DNA of 64,000 bases from Dysgonomonas gadei ATCC BAA-286. GTDB lineage: Bacteria; Bacteroidota; Bacteroidia; Bacteroidales; Dysgonomonadaceae. The stretch is from assembly GCF_000213555.1 (NCBI RefSeq), contig NZ_GL891979.1, forward strand, positions 189,956 through 253,955. Reading direction: 5' to 3'. A program made the translations under genes and the position numbers. Under the pieces are notes generated by a model. That model saw only the letters and a program-made list of their open reading frames with translations, was not told the origin of the DNA and did no database searches. Position 1 is the first letter of the stretch; every line of letters starts with the position of its first letter. Shown here in pieces: positions 8,288 through 17,680 of the stretch.

Positions 8288-8356
8288 TGTCATACTGAGA
8301 GTAACGAAGCATTTCTTGTTTATAAAAAGAGATTCTTCACTTCGTTCAGAATGACA
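8288..8356. repeat. TGTCAT inverted-repeat element between leuC and leuD
   Basis: TGTCATACTGAG on the left and CTTCGTTCAGAATGACA on the right form an imperfect inverted repeat of about 69 bp with an AT-rich centre. One arm also occurs at 211-238. It resembles REP/MITE-type intergenic repeats; in the leu mRNA it would fold into a hairpin between the two dehydratase subunit genes. Confidence 0.6.
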
Positions 8357-8401
8357 AGGAGGAAAAAGCTTTATATAACATTCACTTGAATAAAAAGAAA
8401 A

Positions 8402-8992
8402 ATGGAAAAATTTCAAACACTTACATCAACATACGTTCCACTACCGATCGAAAATGTGGACACAGACCAGATTATACCTGCACGCTTCCTGAAAGCGACA
8501 GACAAGGAGGGATTTGGTAATAACCTGTTTGCAGACTGGCGTTATAACAAAGACGGAAGTCCGAAAGCTGATTTTGTTCTAAACAATCCTACTTATAGCG
8601 GACAAATCCTTGTTGCCGGAAAGAATTTTGGTAGTGGATCCAGCCGTGAACATGCGGCATGGGCAGTAGCAGGATATGGTTTCAGAGCGGTAGTATCGAG
8701 CTTCTTTGCCGATATTTTCAGAAATAATTCATTGAATAACGGTGTGCTTCCGGTAGTGGTTACACCTGAGTTTCTGGCAGAAATATTCGCAAGTGTAAAT
8801 GCAGACCCGAAAGCCACTTTGACGATTGATCTGGAAAATCAAACAATAACAAATAATGCAACCGGAAAATTGGAGAGTTTTGAGATCAATCCTTACAAAA
8901 AGGAATGTTTGCTCAAAGGGCTGGATGATATAGACTATTTGCTCTCTAAAAAAGAGATGACTGAGGAATACGAGAAAGAGCATACGCTCTAA
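8402..8992 (+). CDS. leuD: 3-isopropylmalate dehydratase, small subunit
   Basis: A 196-residue swivelling-domain subunit partnering LeuC. VDTDQIIPARFL (about residues 20-31) and GSGSSREHAAWA (about 77-88) bind the substrate carboxylates; both are intact. Length matches the usual 190-210. The start ATG at 8402 opens with MEKFQTLTSTYVPLPIENVDTDQ, as in relatives. It is followed by 80 bp of AT-rich spacer before the second synthase gene. Confidence 0.95.
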   Translation: MEKFQTLTSTYVPLPIENVDTDQIIPARFLKATDKEGFGNNLFADWRYNKDGSPKADFVLNNPTYSGQILVAGKNFGSGSSREHAAWAVAGYGFRAVVSSFFADIFRNNSLNNGVLPVVVTPEFLAEIFASVNADPKATLTIDLENQTITNNATGKLESFEINPYKKECLLKGLDDIDYLLSKKEMTEEYEKEHTL

Positions 8993-9072
8993 TGAATTAA
9001 TTAACTAATAAGCTAATATGCGGATTATTTCATTGGCATATCGGCACATTCTCAAATTGACACATTATTATA

Positions 9073-10584
9073 ATGATAGAAATAATGGATACTACCCTGA
9101 GAGACGGGGAACAGACATCTACTGTGTCGTTCTCTGCTCAGGAAAAGATGAGTATAGCACATTTGCTTCTTGTCGATCTGGGGGTTAATCGTATTGAAGT
9201 GGCCTCAGCACGGGTTTCGAATGGAGAATTTGAAACAGTGAAGAAGATTGCTTCATGGGCAAGAGCAACCGGGCATATAGATAAAATTGAAATATTAGGT
9301 TTTATAGATAAAGGTGCATCTCTCAACTGGATAAAAGACACGGGCTGCCGTACTATAAATCTTTTGACAAAGGGGTCGTACAAGCATGTAACCGAGCAAT
9401 TGAGAAAAACTCCGGAACAACATCTGGAAGATATCAGATACGAAGTCGAGCTTGCTGAGAAGATGGGTATAACCGTTAATGTTTATCTGGAAGACTGGTC
9501 GAACGGGATAATGAATTCCGAAGATTACGTGTATTTTATGATGGACGGAATGAAAGATTTACCGATCAGGCGTTTTATGCTACCCGATACCTTAGGTGTT
9601 CTTAATCCGCATAGCGTATGGCGTTGTTGCCGCCGGATGATAAACCGTTATCCGAATCTGCATTTCGATTTTCATGCTCATAATGACTATGATTTAGCTG
9701 TAGCTAATACAATGGTGGCGGCCGAGGTAGGAGTAAAAGGAGTGCATGTGACGATGAACGGATTGGGTGAACGTGCCGGAAATGCATCTTTATCCAGTGT
9801 GATCGCTGTATTCCATGACCAGTTGAAATTGGAAACTTCTATAAAAGAGGATAAGCTGAATAAGGTAAGCCGTGTAGTGGAAAGTTATTCAGGAATAAAT
9901 ATCGCTGCCAATCAGCCGATTGTAGGCGACAATGTGTTCACACAGTGTGCCGGAATACACGCTGATGGCGATAATAAGAATAACCTTTATTATAATGATC
10001 TGTTCCCGGAACGTTTCGGTCGTGTACGGGAATATGCATTAGGTAAATTGTCAGGAAAATCCAATATTCGTAAAAATATCGAGGCTCTCGGTATAGAACT
10101 CGATGAGGAGGATATGATGAAGGTTACCAACCGTGTTATCGAACTGGGGGATAAGAAAGAGATCATTACTCAGGACGACCTCCCATATATTATTTCCGAT
10201 GTATTGAAAAATAATGAGAAAGAAAAACGGATAAAAATACTTTCCTTTGCATTTCTTCTCACCAAAGGTTTGCGTCCTACGGCTACAGTGCGTATCGAAA
10301 TCGACGGACAGGAGCATGAATGGACTGCACCCGGAGACGGTCAGTATCATGCGTTCTCAAAGGCCTTGTGGAAGATATATTCACGCCTGAATAAGCCTAC
10401 TCCTACGCTGACTAACTATGCAGTATATATTCCGCCGGGTGGACGTACCGATGCATTGGTGCAAACAGTAATTACCTGGGAATTTAATGGAAAGAGCTTT
10501 AAGACCAGGGGGCTCGATGCCGACCAGACCGAGGCGGCAGTTAAGGCTACCGAGAAGATGCTGAATATGATAGAGGAGATGTAA
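9073..10584 (+). CDS. cimA: Second LeuA-family synthase, probably (R)-citramalate synthase
   Basis: A 503-residue protein of the HMGL/LeuA family: TLRDGEQ at 8-14, FHAHNDYDLA with H201 and H203, GLGERAGNASL, and a C-terminal LeuA-type allosteric domain containing YIPPGGRTDALVQTVITWEF. It diverges from the operon's true LeuA throughout (VSFSAQEK instead of the LeuA substrate loop). In Bacteroidota such second copies are usually thought to be citramalate synthases, which condense pyruvate with acetyl-CoA for isoleucine; LeuC, LeuD and LeuB then serve both pathways. That would explain why the leader peptide carries both Ile and Leu codons. A re-duplicated isopropylmalate or homocitrate synthase is the alternative. 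Confidence 0.75.
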   Translation: MIEIMDTTLRDGEQTSTVSFSAQEKMSIAHLLLVDLGVNRIEVASARVSNGEFETVKKIASWARATGHIDKIEILGFIDKGASLNWIKDTGCRTINLLTKGSYKHVTEQLRKTPEQHLEDIRYEVELAEKMGITVNVYLEDWSNGIMNSEDYVYFMMDGMKDLPIRRFMLPDTLGVLNPHSVWRCCRRMINRYPNLHFDFHAHNDYDLAVANTMVAAEVGVKGVHVTMNGLGERAGNASLSSVIAVFHDQLKLETSIKEDKLNKVSRVVESYSGINIAANQPIVGDNVFTQCAGIHADGDNKNNLYYNDLFPERFGRVREYALGKLSGKSNIRKNIEALGIELDEEDMMKVTNRVIELGDKKEIITQDDLPYIISDVLKNNEKEKRIKILSFAFLLTKGLRPTATVRIEIDGQEHEWTAPGDGQYHAFSKALWKIYSRLNKPTPTLTNYAVYIPPGGRTDALVQTVITWEFNGKSFKTRGLDADQTEAAVKATEKMLNMIEEM

Positions 10585-10638
10585 AGAAAGTCTATTGTAG
10601 CAGATATCTTTGAATAAAATAAGGATTGAATTATTAAG

Positions 10639-12645
10639 ATGTTGAACAGGATAAAAGGTAAATTGAATAATCAATTGATAGGGGCTTTTGCTTATCTCCT
10701 ATCTGTCCATATCCTGTTTCTTATTATTTTCAGTTTGTTCAGGTTTCTCTCTTTTTTGCAGAATAAGGTATATTTGGAAAGTATCGATGACTCTTTGAGG
10801 ACAACATATACTGTGGCTATATTTACTAAAGGGCTACGTTTCGATAATGTGATAACGTGCTACATAATGGTTGTGCCTTTAATTATACTTTCCGTACTCG
10901 CATTATTCAATAAATTTAATAAAAGTGTACTCAGGGTCGCAAATGTATACTTTATTATTTTCGGAATTATTGTCTTTGCCATTTCTGCCGCAGATATTCC
11001 ATATCTTCAATATTTTAACAAGCATATTGGATTTTCTGTTTTTAATTGGCTGGGATATTCGGTCGAAACTTATGGAATGATTGTAGAAGATAATTCTTTA
11101 TTCGCTTATTTATTGATTTACCTGTTTGTAGTTGGACTCTTTACCTTTTTTGTTGTTAAGATAGGACAATGTATGCTGAGACGGTTTAGAACGAATATGG
11201 ATAAACGGGAATTTAAGATTTGGATACCTATTCTATTTTGCATTTTATCAGTTTGTCTTCTTGGCGCAAGGGGATTAATACATAAACGATTGGTTTTGGC
11301 CGATTCATACTTTTGCAATCAGCTTATGCTTTGTCAGATGGTTGTAAATCCTGTATTTTATTTATTGAATACTCCGGTGTCAGCACAGTCGATGAGCCTG
11401 GAGGATGAATATGTTTCTTTAGAGTTGATAAATGAAGAGTTGGGATTTAAAGCTGTTGACAAAAACTATTATAAGAAGGATATTATGACTTGCGATACAG
11501 TAACACATCCCAATGTTGTGATAGTATTAGTCGAATCATTTTCGTCTGATTATCTGAATGATTCTGTTGGAGGTAAACTTTTAATGCCGTATCTGAATGA
11601 TCTTAAAGATAAATCCTATTATTTCGAAAATATTTATTCTCAGGGGACTCATACCAATCAGGGTATAATTTCTACATTGTACGGATTCCCTGCTATATTT
11701 GATGTTGTGATGTCTATGAAAGCACCTATCGAACTAAATCATGTAAGTTACGACGATGAAAGGTATAAGAATACGAGAAGAGCAGTTCCGGTTTATCACG
11801 GTTTACCAAATGACTTGAAGAAGTCTGGTTATAAAAATCTGTTTTTTGTAACAAATAGTCTGGCTTTTGATAATCTGGATTATTTTCTTCCTTTAAATGG
11901 ATTCGATGAATGTTTTGGTGTGAAAGATTATCCGCCATTGGCACAAGTAGGTATATGGGGAGTTTCTGATAAATACCTGTTTGATTATTCGTTGTCTAAA
12001 ATGGATTCTGTGTATAAAGAAGGAATACCTTTTTATGCTAATGTGTTGACTATAAGTAATCATCCTCCTTACGCATTGCCGGAAGAATTTCTGAAAAATG
12101 AGGCGTCAGAAGATGAGGCCGCCATGGCTTATACAGATTATTGTATAGAATGGTTTATTACAGAGGCTTCGGATAAAGATTGGTATGATAATACTATCTT
12201 TGTATTTCTGGGTGATCATGGACGCGTGAGAGAGCCGGAATATGATATACCGTTATCATTAATTCATATCCCATTGATTATTTACTCACCGCTATTTGAA
12301 AACGAGGCGAAAATTGTGTCGGATTTGGGAGGACAAATTGATGTTTATGCCACTCTGATGGGATTAATGCATAAAGAACCGGCATATAATACCTTCGGAA
12401 TTGATCTCTTAAAAGACAAGCGCCCTTATATATACTTTACGTCGGATGATAAACTGGGCTGTTTGGGGAATGATTATTATTATATAAATGATTTATCTTC
12501 GGACAGGGAGTTATTATATGAACTTTCAGATAAATCCATAAGCAATAAAATAGAACATAATAAAGCTCTTGCCGACAGTATGAAAAGATACTCGGGTTCG
12601 ATGATAGAAGGAGCAAAGCATATATTTAAAAATTACCTAAAGTAA
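10639..12645 (+). CDS. LTA-synthase-like membrane sulfatase (alkaline phosphatase superfamily)
   Basis: A 668-residue protein with about five N-terminal membrane segments (to about residue 230) and a large extracytoplasmic sulfatase domain. VESFSSDYL near residue 300 supplies the metal Glu, QGTHTNQGI near 340 the nucleophile Thr, and LGDHGR near 530 the Asp/His metal ligands; SNHPPY is also typical. Lipoteichoic acid synthase relatives in Gram-negative bacteria move phosphoglycerol or phosphoethanolamine onto glycans or lipid A. The acceptor here is unknown. It lies between cimA (54 bp) and leuB (115 bp), the second envelope gene lodged in the leucine operon, and like the acyltransferase it looks AT-richer than its neighbours. 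Confidence 0.85.
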   Translation: MLNRIKGKLNNQLIGAFAYLLSVHILFLIIFSLFRFLSFLQNKVYLESIDDSLRTTYTVAIFTKGLRFDNVITCYIMVVPLIILSVLALFNKFNKSVLRVANVYFIIFGIIVFAISAADIPYLQYFNKHIGFSVFNWLGYSVETYGMIVEDNSLFAYLLIYLFVVGLFTFFVVKIGQCMLRRFRTNMDKREFKIWIPILFCILSVCLLGARGLIHKRLVLADSYFCNQLMLCQMVVNPVFYLLNTPVSAQSMSLEDEYVSLELINEELGFKAVDKNYYKKDIMTCDTVTHPNVVIVLVESFSSDYLNDSVGGKLLMPYLNDLKDKSYYFENIYSQGTHTNQGIISTLYGFPAIFDVVMSMKAPIELNHVSYDDERYKNTRRAVPVYHGLPNDLKKSGYKNLFFVTNSLAFDNLDYFLPLNGFDECFGVKDYPPLAQVGIWGVSDKYLFDYSLSKMDSVYKEGIPFYANVLTISNHPPYALPEEFLKNEASEDEAAMAYTDYCIEWFITEASDKDWYDNTIFVFLGDHGRVREPEYDIPLSLIHIPLIIYSPLFENEAKIVSDLGGQIDVYATLMGLMHKEPAYNTFGIDLLKDKRPYIYFTSDDKLGCLGNDYYYINDLSSDRELLYELSDKSISNKIEHNKALADSMKRYSGSMIEGAKHIFKNYLK

Positions 12646-12760
12646 AACATATGAAAACGAGTATGAATTGTAAAATTGGCAGAGCCAATAACAATGCACA
12701 AAAGACAATGATAATTTTGTCATGCGAGTTTCCATACATCCTTAAAAACAAAATTATCGT

Positions 12761-13831
12761 ATGAAATTAAACATTGCAGTACTTCCCGGCGACGGGATCG
12801 GACCCGAAATTATCGGGCAGGCTTTGAGAGTGACAGAAGCCATTTGTGAAAAATTCGGACATGAGCTTAGTTATGAATATGGCGTTGTTGGAGCAACTGC
12901 TATTGACCAGGTTGGCAACCCTTATCCGGATGGAACACATGAGTTGTGTATGTCGTCCGATGCTGTACTCTTCGGAGCTATAGGCGACCCTAAATATGAC
13001 AATAACCCTTCAGCTAAAGTACGTCCCGAACAAGGCTTACTGGCTATGCGCAAGAAACTGGGATTATATGCAAATATTCGTCCTGTATCTACTTTTCCTT
13101 CTTTGATACACAAATCCCCATTACGTGCCGACCTGGTAGACGGAGCCGATTTTATGTGTATCCGTGAACTTACAGGAGGCCTTTATTTTGGTCGTCCGCA
13201 AGGCCGTAGCGAGGATGGGGATACAGCATACGATACTTGTGTATATACACGCGAGGAAGTAGAACGCATACTGCACCTTTCTTACAAATACGCTCGTATG
13301 CGCCGCAAGAAAGTGACTGTAGTAGACAAGGCGAATGTACTTTGTACTTCCCGCTTGTGGAGACAGGTTGCGCAGGAAATAGAAAAGCAATATCCGGATG
13401 TGGAAACCGAGTATATGTTTGTAGACAATGCAGCTATGCAGATAATTCAATGGCCAAAACGCTTCGATGTACTTGTAACCGAAAACCTTTTCGGGGATAT
13501 CCTTACCGATGAGGCTTCTGTTATTACAGGCTCGTTGGGAATGTTGCCATCGGCTTCTATCGGTATTCATACATCTGTATTCGAGCCTATACATGGGTCG
13601 TATCCGCAGGCAGCAGGTAAAAATATCGCCAATCCATTGGCTACAATATTATCGGCAGCGCTGATGTTTGAATATGCTTTCGATTTGCATGAAGAAGGCG
13701 CACTTATCCGTCAGGCTGTGGCTGCTTCGATGGATGCGGGTGTTGTTACTGAGGATATAGCTTCTAAAGACGGAGTAAAACATTCTACATCAGAAGTTGG
13801 TGACTGGATTGTAGATTATGTGAAGAAGTAA
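12761..13831 (+). CDS. leuB: 3-isopropylmalate dehydrogenase
   Basis: LeuB oxidises and decarboxylates 3-isopropylmalate with NAD+. The 356-residue protein has VLPGDGIGPEI at the N-terminus, RELTGGLYFG near residue 130, the catalytic Lys/Asp region (VVDKANVL, TENLFGDILTDEAS) and the NAD-binding VFEPIHGSYP near 270. It is the last gene of the leu operon, 115 bp after the sulfatase gene, and is followed within 25 bp by a terminator hairpin. Confidence 0.96.
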   Translation: MKLNIAVLPGDGIGPEIIGQALRVTEAICEKFGHELSYEYGVVGATAIDQVGNPYPDGTHELCMSSDAVLFGAIGDPKYDNNPSAKVRPEQGLLAMRKKLGLYANIRPVSTFPSLIHKSPLRADLVDGADFMCIRELTGGLYFGRPQGRSEDGDTAYDTCVYTREEVERILHLSYKYARMRRKKVTVVDKANVLCTSRLWRQVAQEIEKQYPDVETEYMFVDNAAMQIIQWPKRFDVLVTENLFGDILTDEASVITGSLGMLPSASIGIHTSVFEPIHGSYPQAAGKNIANPLATILSAALMFEYAFDLHEEGALIRQAVAASMDAGVVTEDIASKDGVKHSTSEVGDWIVDYVKK

Positions 13832-13852
13832 ATCCTATATCAGGTTATATGA

Positions 13853-13884
13853 AGAAGGCACCGGGATACCGATGCCTTCTTTGT
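13853..13884 (+). terminator. Terminator of the leu operon
   Basis: AGAAGGCA pairs with TGCCTTCT, with an inner CGG/CCG pair around GATA, and is followed by TTTG. It sits 22 bp after the leuB stop codon and just before the convergent DUF418 gene. Confidence 0.75.
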
Positions 13885-13888
13885 TATG

Positions 13889-15100
13889 TTATGCTTTACG
13901 ACACAGAGGCACAGGTTTAAGCCATGTCAGAATTCTCCATATCCATTCTACCGGACCATAGTAGAAGCGTTTTATCCACCAGTTGCTATAAAATATCTGG
14001 AATGCACAGACAGCTAATCCGGCAAGAGCGCATTGAAGGAAACTGCATGATACAGCCATATTCAGTCCGAAACCGTAGAATATGAAGACTCCCATGAGTG
14101 ATTGCATCATATAATTGGTAACGCTCATACGCCCGACAGGAGCTAATCTTTCCAGTGCATTTTTACCCGCAACAGTCTTATAATAGAGCAAAGTAAATCC
14201 ACAGATATAAATTGTCATCATACCCAGATTGGCATAGGTTGTGAACAACCCCTTTCCTACAGTTAACGCATAATCCTTGACTCCAAAAAATGGAAGAAGT
14301 AGTACAATAGCATAAAAGAATACAAACCACAGGAGGGCATATGGTAATACTTTCTTACTATACTTCATCATCTTTTCTTCACTTTTATGGATTCCGTAAC
14401 GCCCAATCAACATGCCGATAATAAACAGCCCTGCAAGTTGCAGATAACGGTAAACATCTATAAACCACATCATTTTTGCTGTTTGTCCTTCCACAGCGTT
14501 GAACCGTATCATATCCCAGAACGAGCCATTGATAAACATATCTGCGCTTTTTTCGAATAGTTCGTTCATGCGGATATTGAATGCATCGGGGGTATTGGGT
14601 ACATTGTTACTCATCAGGGAAACGAATTGTATAACCTGCGGTATCTGCAAAAATAAAAGGATAGCGATGCCCGCCAGCCATTTTGTTGGTACTTTGTATA
14701 GAGGGATGAGTATTAGCCCTAAAGTGGCATATATGATGAAAAATTCGCCCATATATATCAACCCGTTGATATATCCCAGTGCAAATAGTATCAGTAGTCG
14801 CCATACAAATCTTAGCCGGAAGTCATTGCCTTTCTCTGCCTGAGAATCCATTTGCATAAAGAAGCTCAAACCGAACAAAAGGGAAAATATAGCATAAGAT
14901 TTTCCCTGAAACAAAAAGTGGATGATGTCGTCTACAGCTGTGTCTATCCATTGCCAGAATGGAGAATCAAGTACAGATGTATATGTGAGGTCGAAATGCT
15001 CCATACTGTGCAGTAGCATTATGCCCATCAGGGCGAAACCTCTCAAGGCGTCAATGGAACTGATACGTTTCTTTGGGGTAATAGCAATGTTTTGTTTCAT
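13889..15100 (-). CDS. DUF418-domain membrane protein
   Basis: A 403-residue polytopic membrane protein. It begins with RISSIDALRGFALMGIMLLH, a motif shared by DUF418/DUF1624 and acyltransferase-like proteins, has about eight to ten membrane segments, and ends with the DUF418 hallmark SNWWIKRFYYGPVEWIWR. YeiB-like proteins of this family have no settled function; a transacylase-like role at the membrane has been suggested. It is convergent with leuB and monocistronic, with CAAATATA at 15120-15127 as a minus-strand -7 box 20 bp upstream. Confidence 0.85.
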   Translation of the reverse strand: MKQNIAITPKKRISSIDALRGFALMGIMLLHSMEHFDLTYTSVLDSPFWQWIDTAVDDIIHFLFQGKSYAIFSLLFGLSFFMQMDSQAEKGNDFRLRFVWRLLILFALGYINGLIYMGEFFIIYATLGLILIPLYKVPTKWLAGIAILLFLQIPQVIQFVSLMSNNVPNTPDAFNIRMNELFEKSADMFINGSFWDMIRFNAVEGQTAKMMWFIDVYRYLQLAGLFIIGMLIGRYGIHKSEEKMMKYSKKVLPYALLWFVFFYAIVLLLPFFGVKDYALTVGKGLFTTYANLGMMTIYICGFTLLYYKTVAGKNALERLAPVGRMSVTNYMMQSLMGVFIFYGFGLNMAVSCSFLQCALAGLAVCAFQIFYSNWWIKRFYYGPVEWIWRILTWLKPVPLCRKA

Positions 15101-15119
15101 GGTGTACTAGTTTATGTTG

Positions 15120-15127
15120 CAAATATA
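15120..15127 (-). promoter_or_regulatory. -7 box for the DUF418 gene
   Basis: TATATTTG on the minus strand, 20 bp before the start codon. The nearest CAA on the upstream side is only 14 bp away, so the -33 box is uncertain. Confidence 0.4.
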
Positions 15128-15302
15128 GAGTTAGAGTATTTCAATACCCTGTATATTTTGAGCATAAAAGGCAAAAATTCGGTCATTCTTACTTTAGAGT
15201 ACATTCTGTAAGTATCCTAAAAGCAGGAATACAGCTAAATGCGAACCTAAAAAAGGACGATTCTTAACTGAATAAATATTTATTAGTCTAACTTATTTTT
15301 TA

Positions 15303-15310
15303 TACTTTTG
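15303..15310 (+). promoter_or_regulatory. -7 box for the ClC gene
   Basis: TACTTTTG, 18 bp upstream of the start codon at 15329, matches TAnnTTTG. No clear -33 TTG is present. Confidence 0.45.
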
Positions 15311-15328
15311 GGATTCAATGATTGAAAA

Positions 15329-17125
15329 ATGAAATTTGATAAAATATACAATAACCTCCTTGTCTGGAAAGCCAAGAATGTCAAGGAAAAACAATTGGTC
15401 ATTTTCGTAAGTTTCCTTATTGGGATATTTACGGCATTGGCGGCATATATACTGAAAAGCCTCATACACCTGATACAACATGTTCTTACATCTCAATTTG
15501 TGACTGAAGGAGCTAATTATATATATCTGATAACTCCTGCTGTAGGTATCCTCATCGCCGGCTTATTTGTGAAATACGTTGTACGGGATGATATCAGCCA
15601 CGGGGTAACAAAAATATTGTATGCTATCTCGCAACGCAAAAGTTTTATCAAACTTCATAATGTTTATACTTCCATTATAGCCAGTTCCATTACTATCGGA
15701 TTCGGAGGATCGGTAGGAGCGGAGGCACCTATTGTGCTTACCGGGTCAGCTATCGGGTCCAATCTCGGGCGGTTGTTTAAGGTAGAACAAAGATACCTGA
15801 TGCTACTTATCGGTTGTGGTGCGGCAGGTGCCATTGCGGGTATTTTCAAGGCTCCTATTGCCGGACTGGTATTTGTGGTGGAAGTACTATTGCTCGACCT
15901 TACTACTTTTACCGTATTGCCGCTTCTGGTAACGTCTGTGACTGCTGCTACACTATCATATCTGACAATGGGAACCAAGGCTATGTTCAGCTATGCGCAT
16001 ACCGATGTGTTTATTCTGGAACGTATACCCATGGTTATCCTGCTTGGTATATTCTGTGGTGTGGTATCGCTCTATTTTACCCGTGCGATGAACTGGATAG
16101 AAGATATATTCCGGAAACTTAGCTATTGGCAAAAATACGGACTCGGTGCAACTGTGCTGAGTATACTTATATTCCTTATGCCTCCGCTTTATGGAGAAGG
16201 TTATGATACGATAAATGCATTGATCAGCGGCAACAGGGAATATGGAGCATTACTCGACAACAGTTTGTTCTTCCAGTTTAAAGATTTTCGCTGGACAATA
16301 ATTCTTTTTCTAGGTGGGGTCTTATTAATGAAAGTGTTTGCTTCCAGCTCTACAAACGGTGCCGGAGGTACGGGGGGGATATTTGCTCCGTCGCTGTTTC
16401 TCGGTTGTATCGCCGGATTTATATTTGCGTATGCAGCGAATCATTCTGAGTTTAGCCAATATCTGCCCTTATTACCGGAAGAAAATTTTGCTCTGATGGG
16501 GATGGCCGGAGTAATGGCCGGAGTGATGCATGCGCCATTGACAGGAACATTTTTGATTGCAGAATTGACAGGTGGATATGAGCTGCTCTTACCTCTAATG
16601 ATAGTCTCAATCTGTTCTTATGCTTTTATCAAGATATTTGAACCACACAGTATTTATTCGATGCGTCTGGCCAAAAAGGGAGAATTACTCACCCACCATA
16701 AAGATAAAGCCGTATTGACTCTGATGAATATCAATCGCCTGATAGAAACTAACTTTCAAACTGTACACCCGGATATGACATTGGGTGAGATGGTAAAAGT
16801 GATATCCAGTTCGTCACGTAATGTATTTCCTGTGGTGGACGACAGAAACCGTTTTTTAGGGATTGTACTGATAGACAATATAAGGAACATAATGTTCCGT
16901 CCCGAATTATATAACCGCTTCAAAATTTCGCGTGTTATGACTTCTCCTCCTGCTATTATTGTAGTAGGTATGACAATGGAACGTATAATGAAGCTATTTG
17001 ATGAAACTAAGGCGTGGAACCTGCCTGTGGTAGATGAAAATGATGTCTATCTCGGATTTATTTCCAAATCGAATATACTGGACGTTTACAGGGAGGTACT
17101 GGTAGATAACTTTGCTGAAGATTAA
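15329..17125 (+). CDS. ClC-family chloride channel/transporter with CBS domains
   Basis: A 598-residue protein. Residues about 30-440 form the ClC membrane domain. GGSVGAEAPIVLTG contains the position of the gating Glu, although the usual GxEGP reads GAEAP. GGTGGIFAPSLFLG is the GxFxP motif. The first selectivity motif is degenerate (DDISHG in place of GSGIP). Residues about 450-590 carry two CBS domains, which often bind adenine nucleotides. ClC proteins move Cl- or exchange Cl- for H+ across the inner membrane. Monocistronic; a 71-residue membrane protein follows after 151 bp. Confidence 0.88.
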   Translation: MKFDKIYNNLLVWKAKNVKEKQLVIFVSFLIGIFTALAAYILKSLIHLIQHVLTSQFVTEGANYIYLITPAVGILIAGLFVKYVVRDDISHGVTKILYAISQRKSFIKLHNVYTSIIASSITIGFGGSVGAEAPIVLTGSAIGSNLGRLFKVEQRYLMLLIGCGAAGAIAGIFKAPIAGLVFVVEVLLLDLTTFTVLPLLVTSVTAATLSYLTMGTKAMFSYAHTDVFILERIPMVILLGIFCGVVSLYFTRAMNWIEDIFRKLSYWQKYGLGATVLSILIFLMPPLYGEGYDTINALISGNREYGALLDNSLFFQFKDFRWTIILFLGGVLLMKVFASSSTNGAGGTGGIFAPSLFLGCIAGFIFAYAANHSEFSQYLPLLPEENFALMGMAGVMAGVMHAPLTGTFLIAELTGGYELLLPLMIVSICSYAFIKIFEPHSIYSMRLAKKGELLTHHKDKAVLTLMNINRLIETNFQTVHPDMTLGEMVKVISSSSRNVFPVVDDRNRFLGIVLIDNIRNIMFRPELYNRFKISRVMTSPPAIIVVGMTMERIMKLFDETKAWNLPVVDENDVYLGFISKSNILDVYREVLVDNFAED

Positions 17126-17236
17126 GAACCTGTTTCAATTTTACCAAAATATTTTATTATAGTTCTTTTTTGTTCATTTTACTTGCTTTTTAATCAAAAT
17201 TATGAAAAGATAAAAAATATGTGTTCCATACTTTTT

Positions 17237-17244
17237 TATCTTTG
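17237..17244 (+). promoter_or_regulatory. -7 box for the 71-residue membrane protein
   Basis: TATCTTTG, 32 bp upstream of the start at 17277. The -33 region is AT-rich without a clear TTG. Confidence 0.45.
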
Positions 17245-17276
17245 CGAAATAATAAACCTATTAACAGTAAGTATTT

Positions 17277-17492
17277 ATGAAAATCTTTATCGGTATATTA
17301 TCTGCTGTTATAATTCTTACGGGAGCCACCCTTACCGTATTGGCCCTGTGGGATATCCAGCCTATTTCGCTAAGTATAATTCTACGTTCGGGGGCAACTA
17401 TTGCTATTGTGTGTGTTACTTTTTTTGTACTATGGCTTATACGTGTCCTGTTTTTCAAGAAAGATTTATTTAACAGTAATAAAGGGAAATAA
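17277..17492 (+). CDS. Small two-helix membrane protein
   Basis: A 71-residue protein with two hydrophobic segments (about residues 4-24 and 36-58) and a basic C-terminal tail (FFKKDLFNSNKGK). No known family recognised. A TAnnTTTG box 32 bp upstream and a clean start codon support it as a real gene. It stands alone between the ClC and fmt genes. Confidence 0.6.
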   Translation: MKIFIGILSAVIILTGATLTVLALWDIQPISLSIILRSGATIAIVCVTFFVLWLIRVLFFKKDLFNSNKGK

Positions 17493-17626
17493 GATTGCGA
17501 ACCCATCTATCACTTTGGATGGTAGAAGTGGATTGATAAGTTATGCCCAATAATATATCATAAAAATCCTATCTGTTATTTTAAATCCTGTCCGGTAAAT
17601 CAAGGATAAAAGAATATAATATTATT

Positions 17627-17680
17627 CCCGCTAAGATACTAAGCGCAAAGGATAACTTTGTGTTTCCGTGCCTTTGCGGG
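17627..17680. repeat. 54-bp inverted-repeat element overlapping the fmt promoter
   Basis: CCCGCTAAG at the left end and CCTTTGCGGG at the right end are inverted copies, with CAAAG and CTTTG flanking a 5-bp GATAA centre. The right arm supplies the -33 TTTG of the fmt promoter. It resembles the CGCAAAG-type palindromic repeats of Bacteroidota intergenic regions. Confidence 0.6.

Noticed and set aside
13121..13594. 157-codon minus-strand frame inside leuB
   Set aside because: Pure shadow of leuB, whose catalytic and NAD-binding motifs are all on the plus strand.
17493..17540. CCATC/GATGG hairpin after the 71-residue gene as terminator
   Set aside because: The stem is only 5-6 bp and has no T tract.
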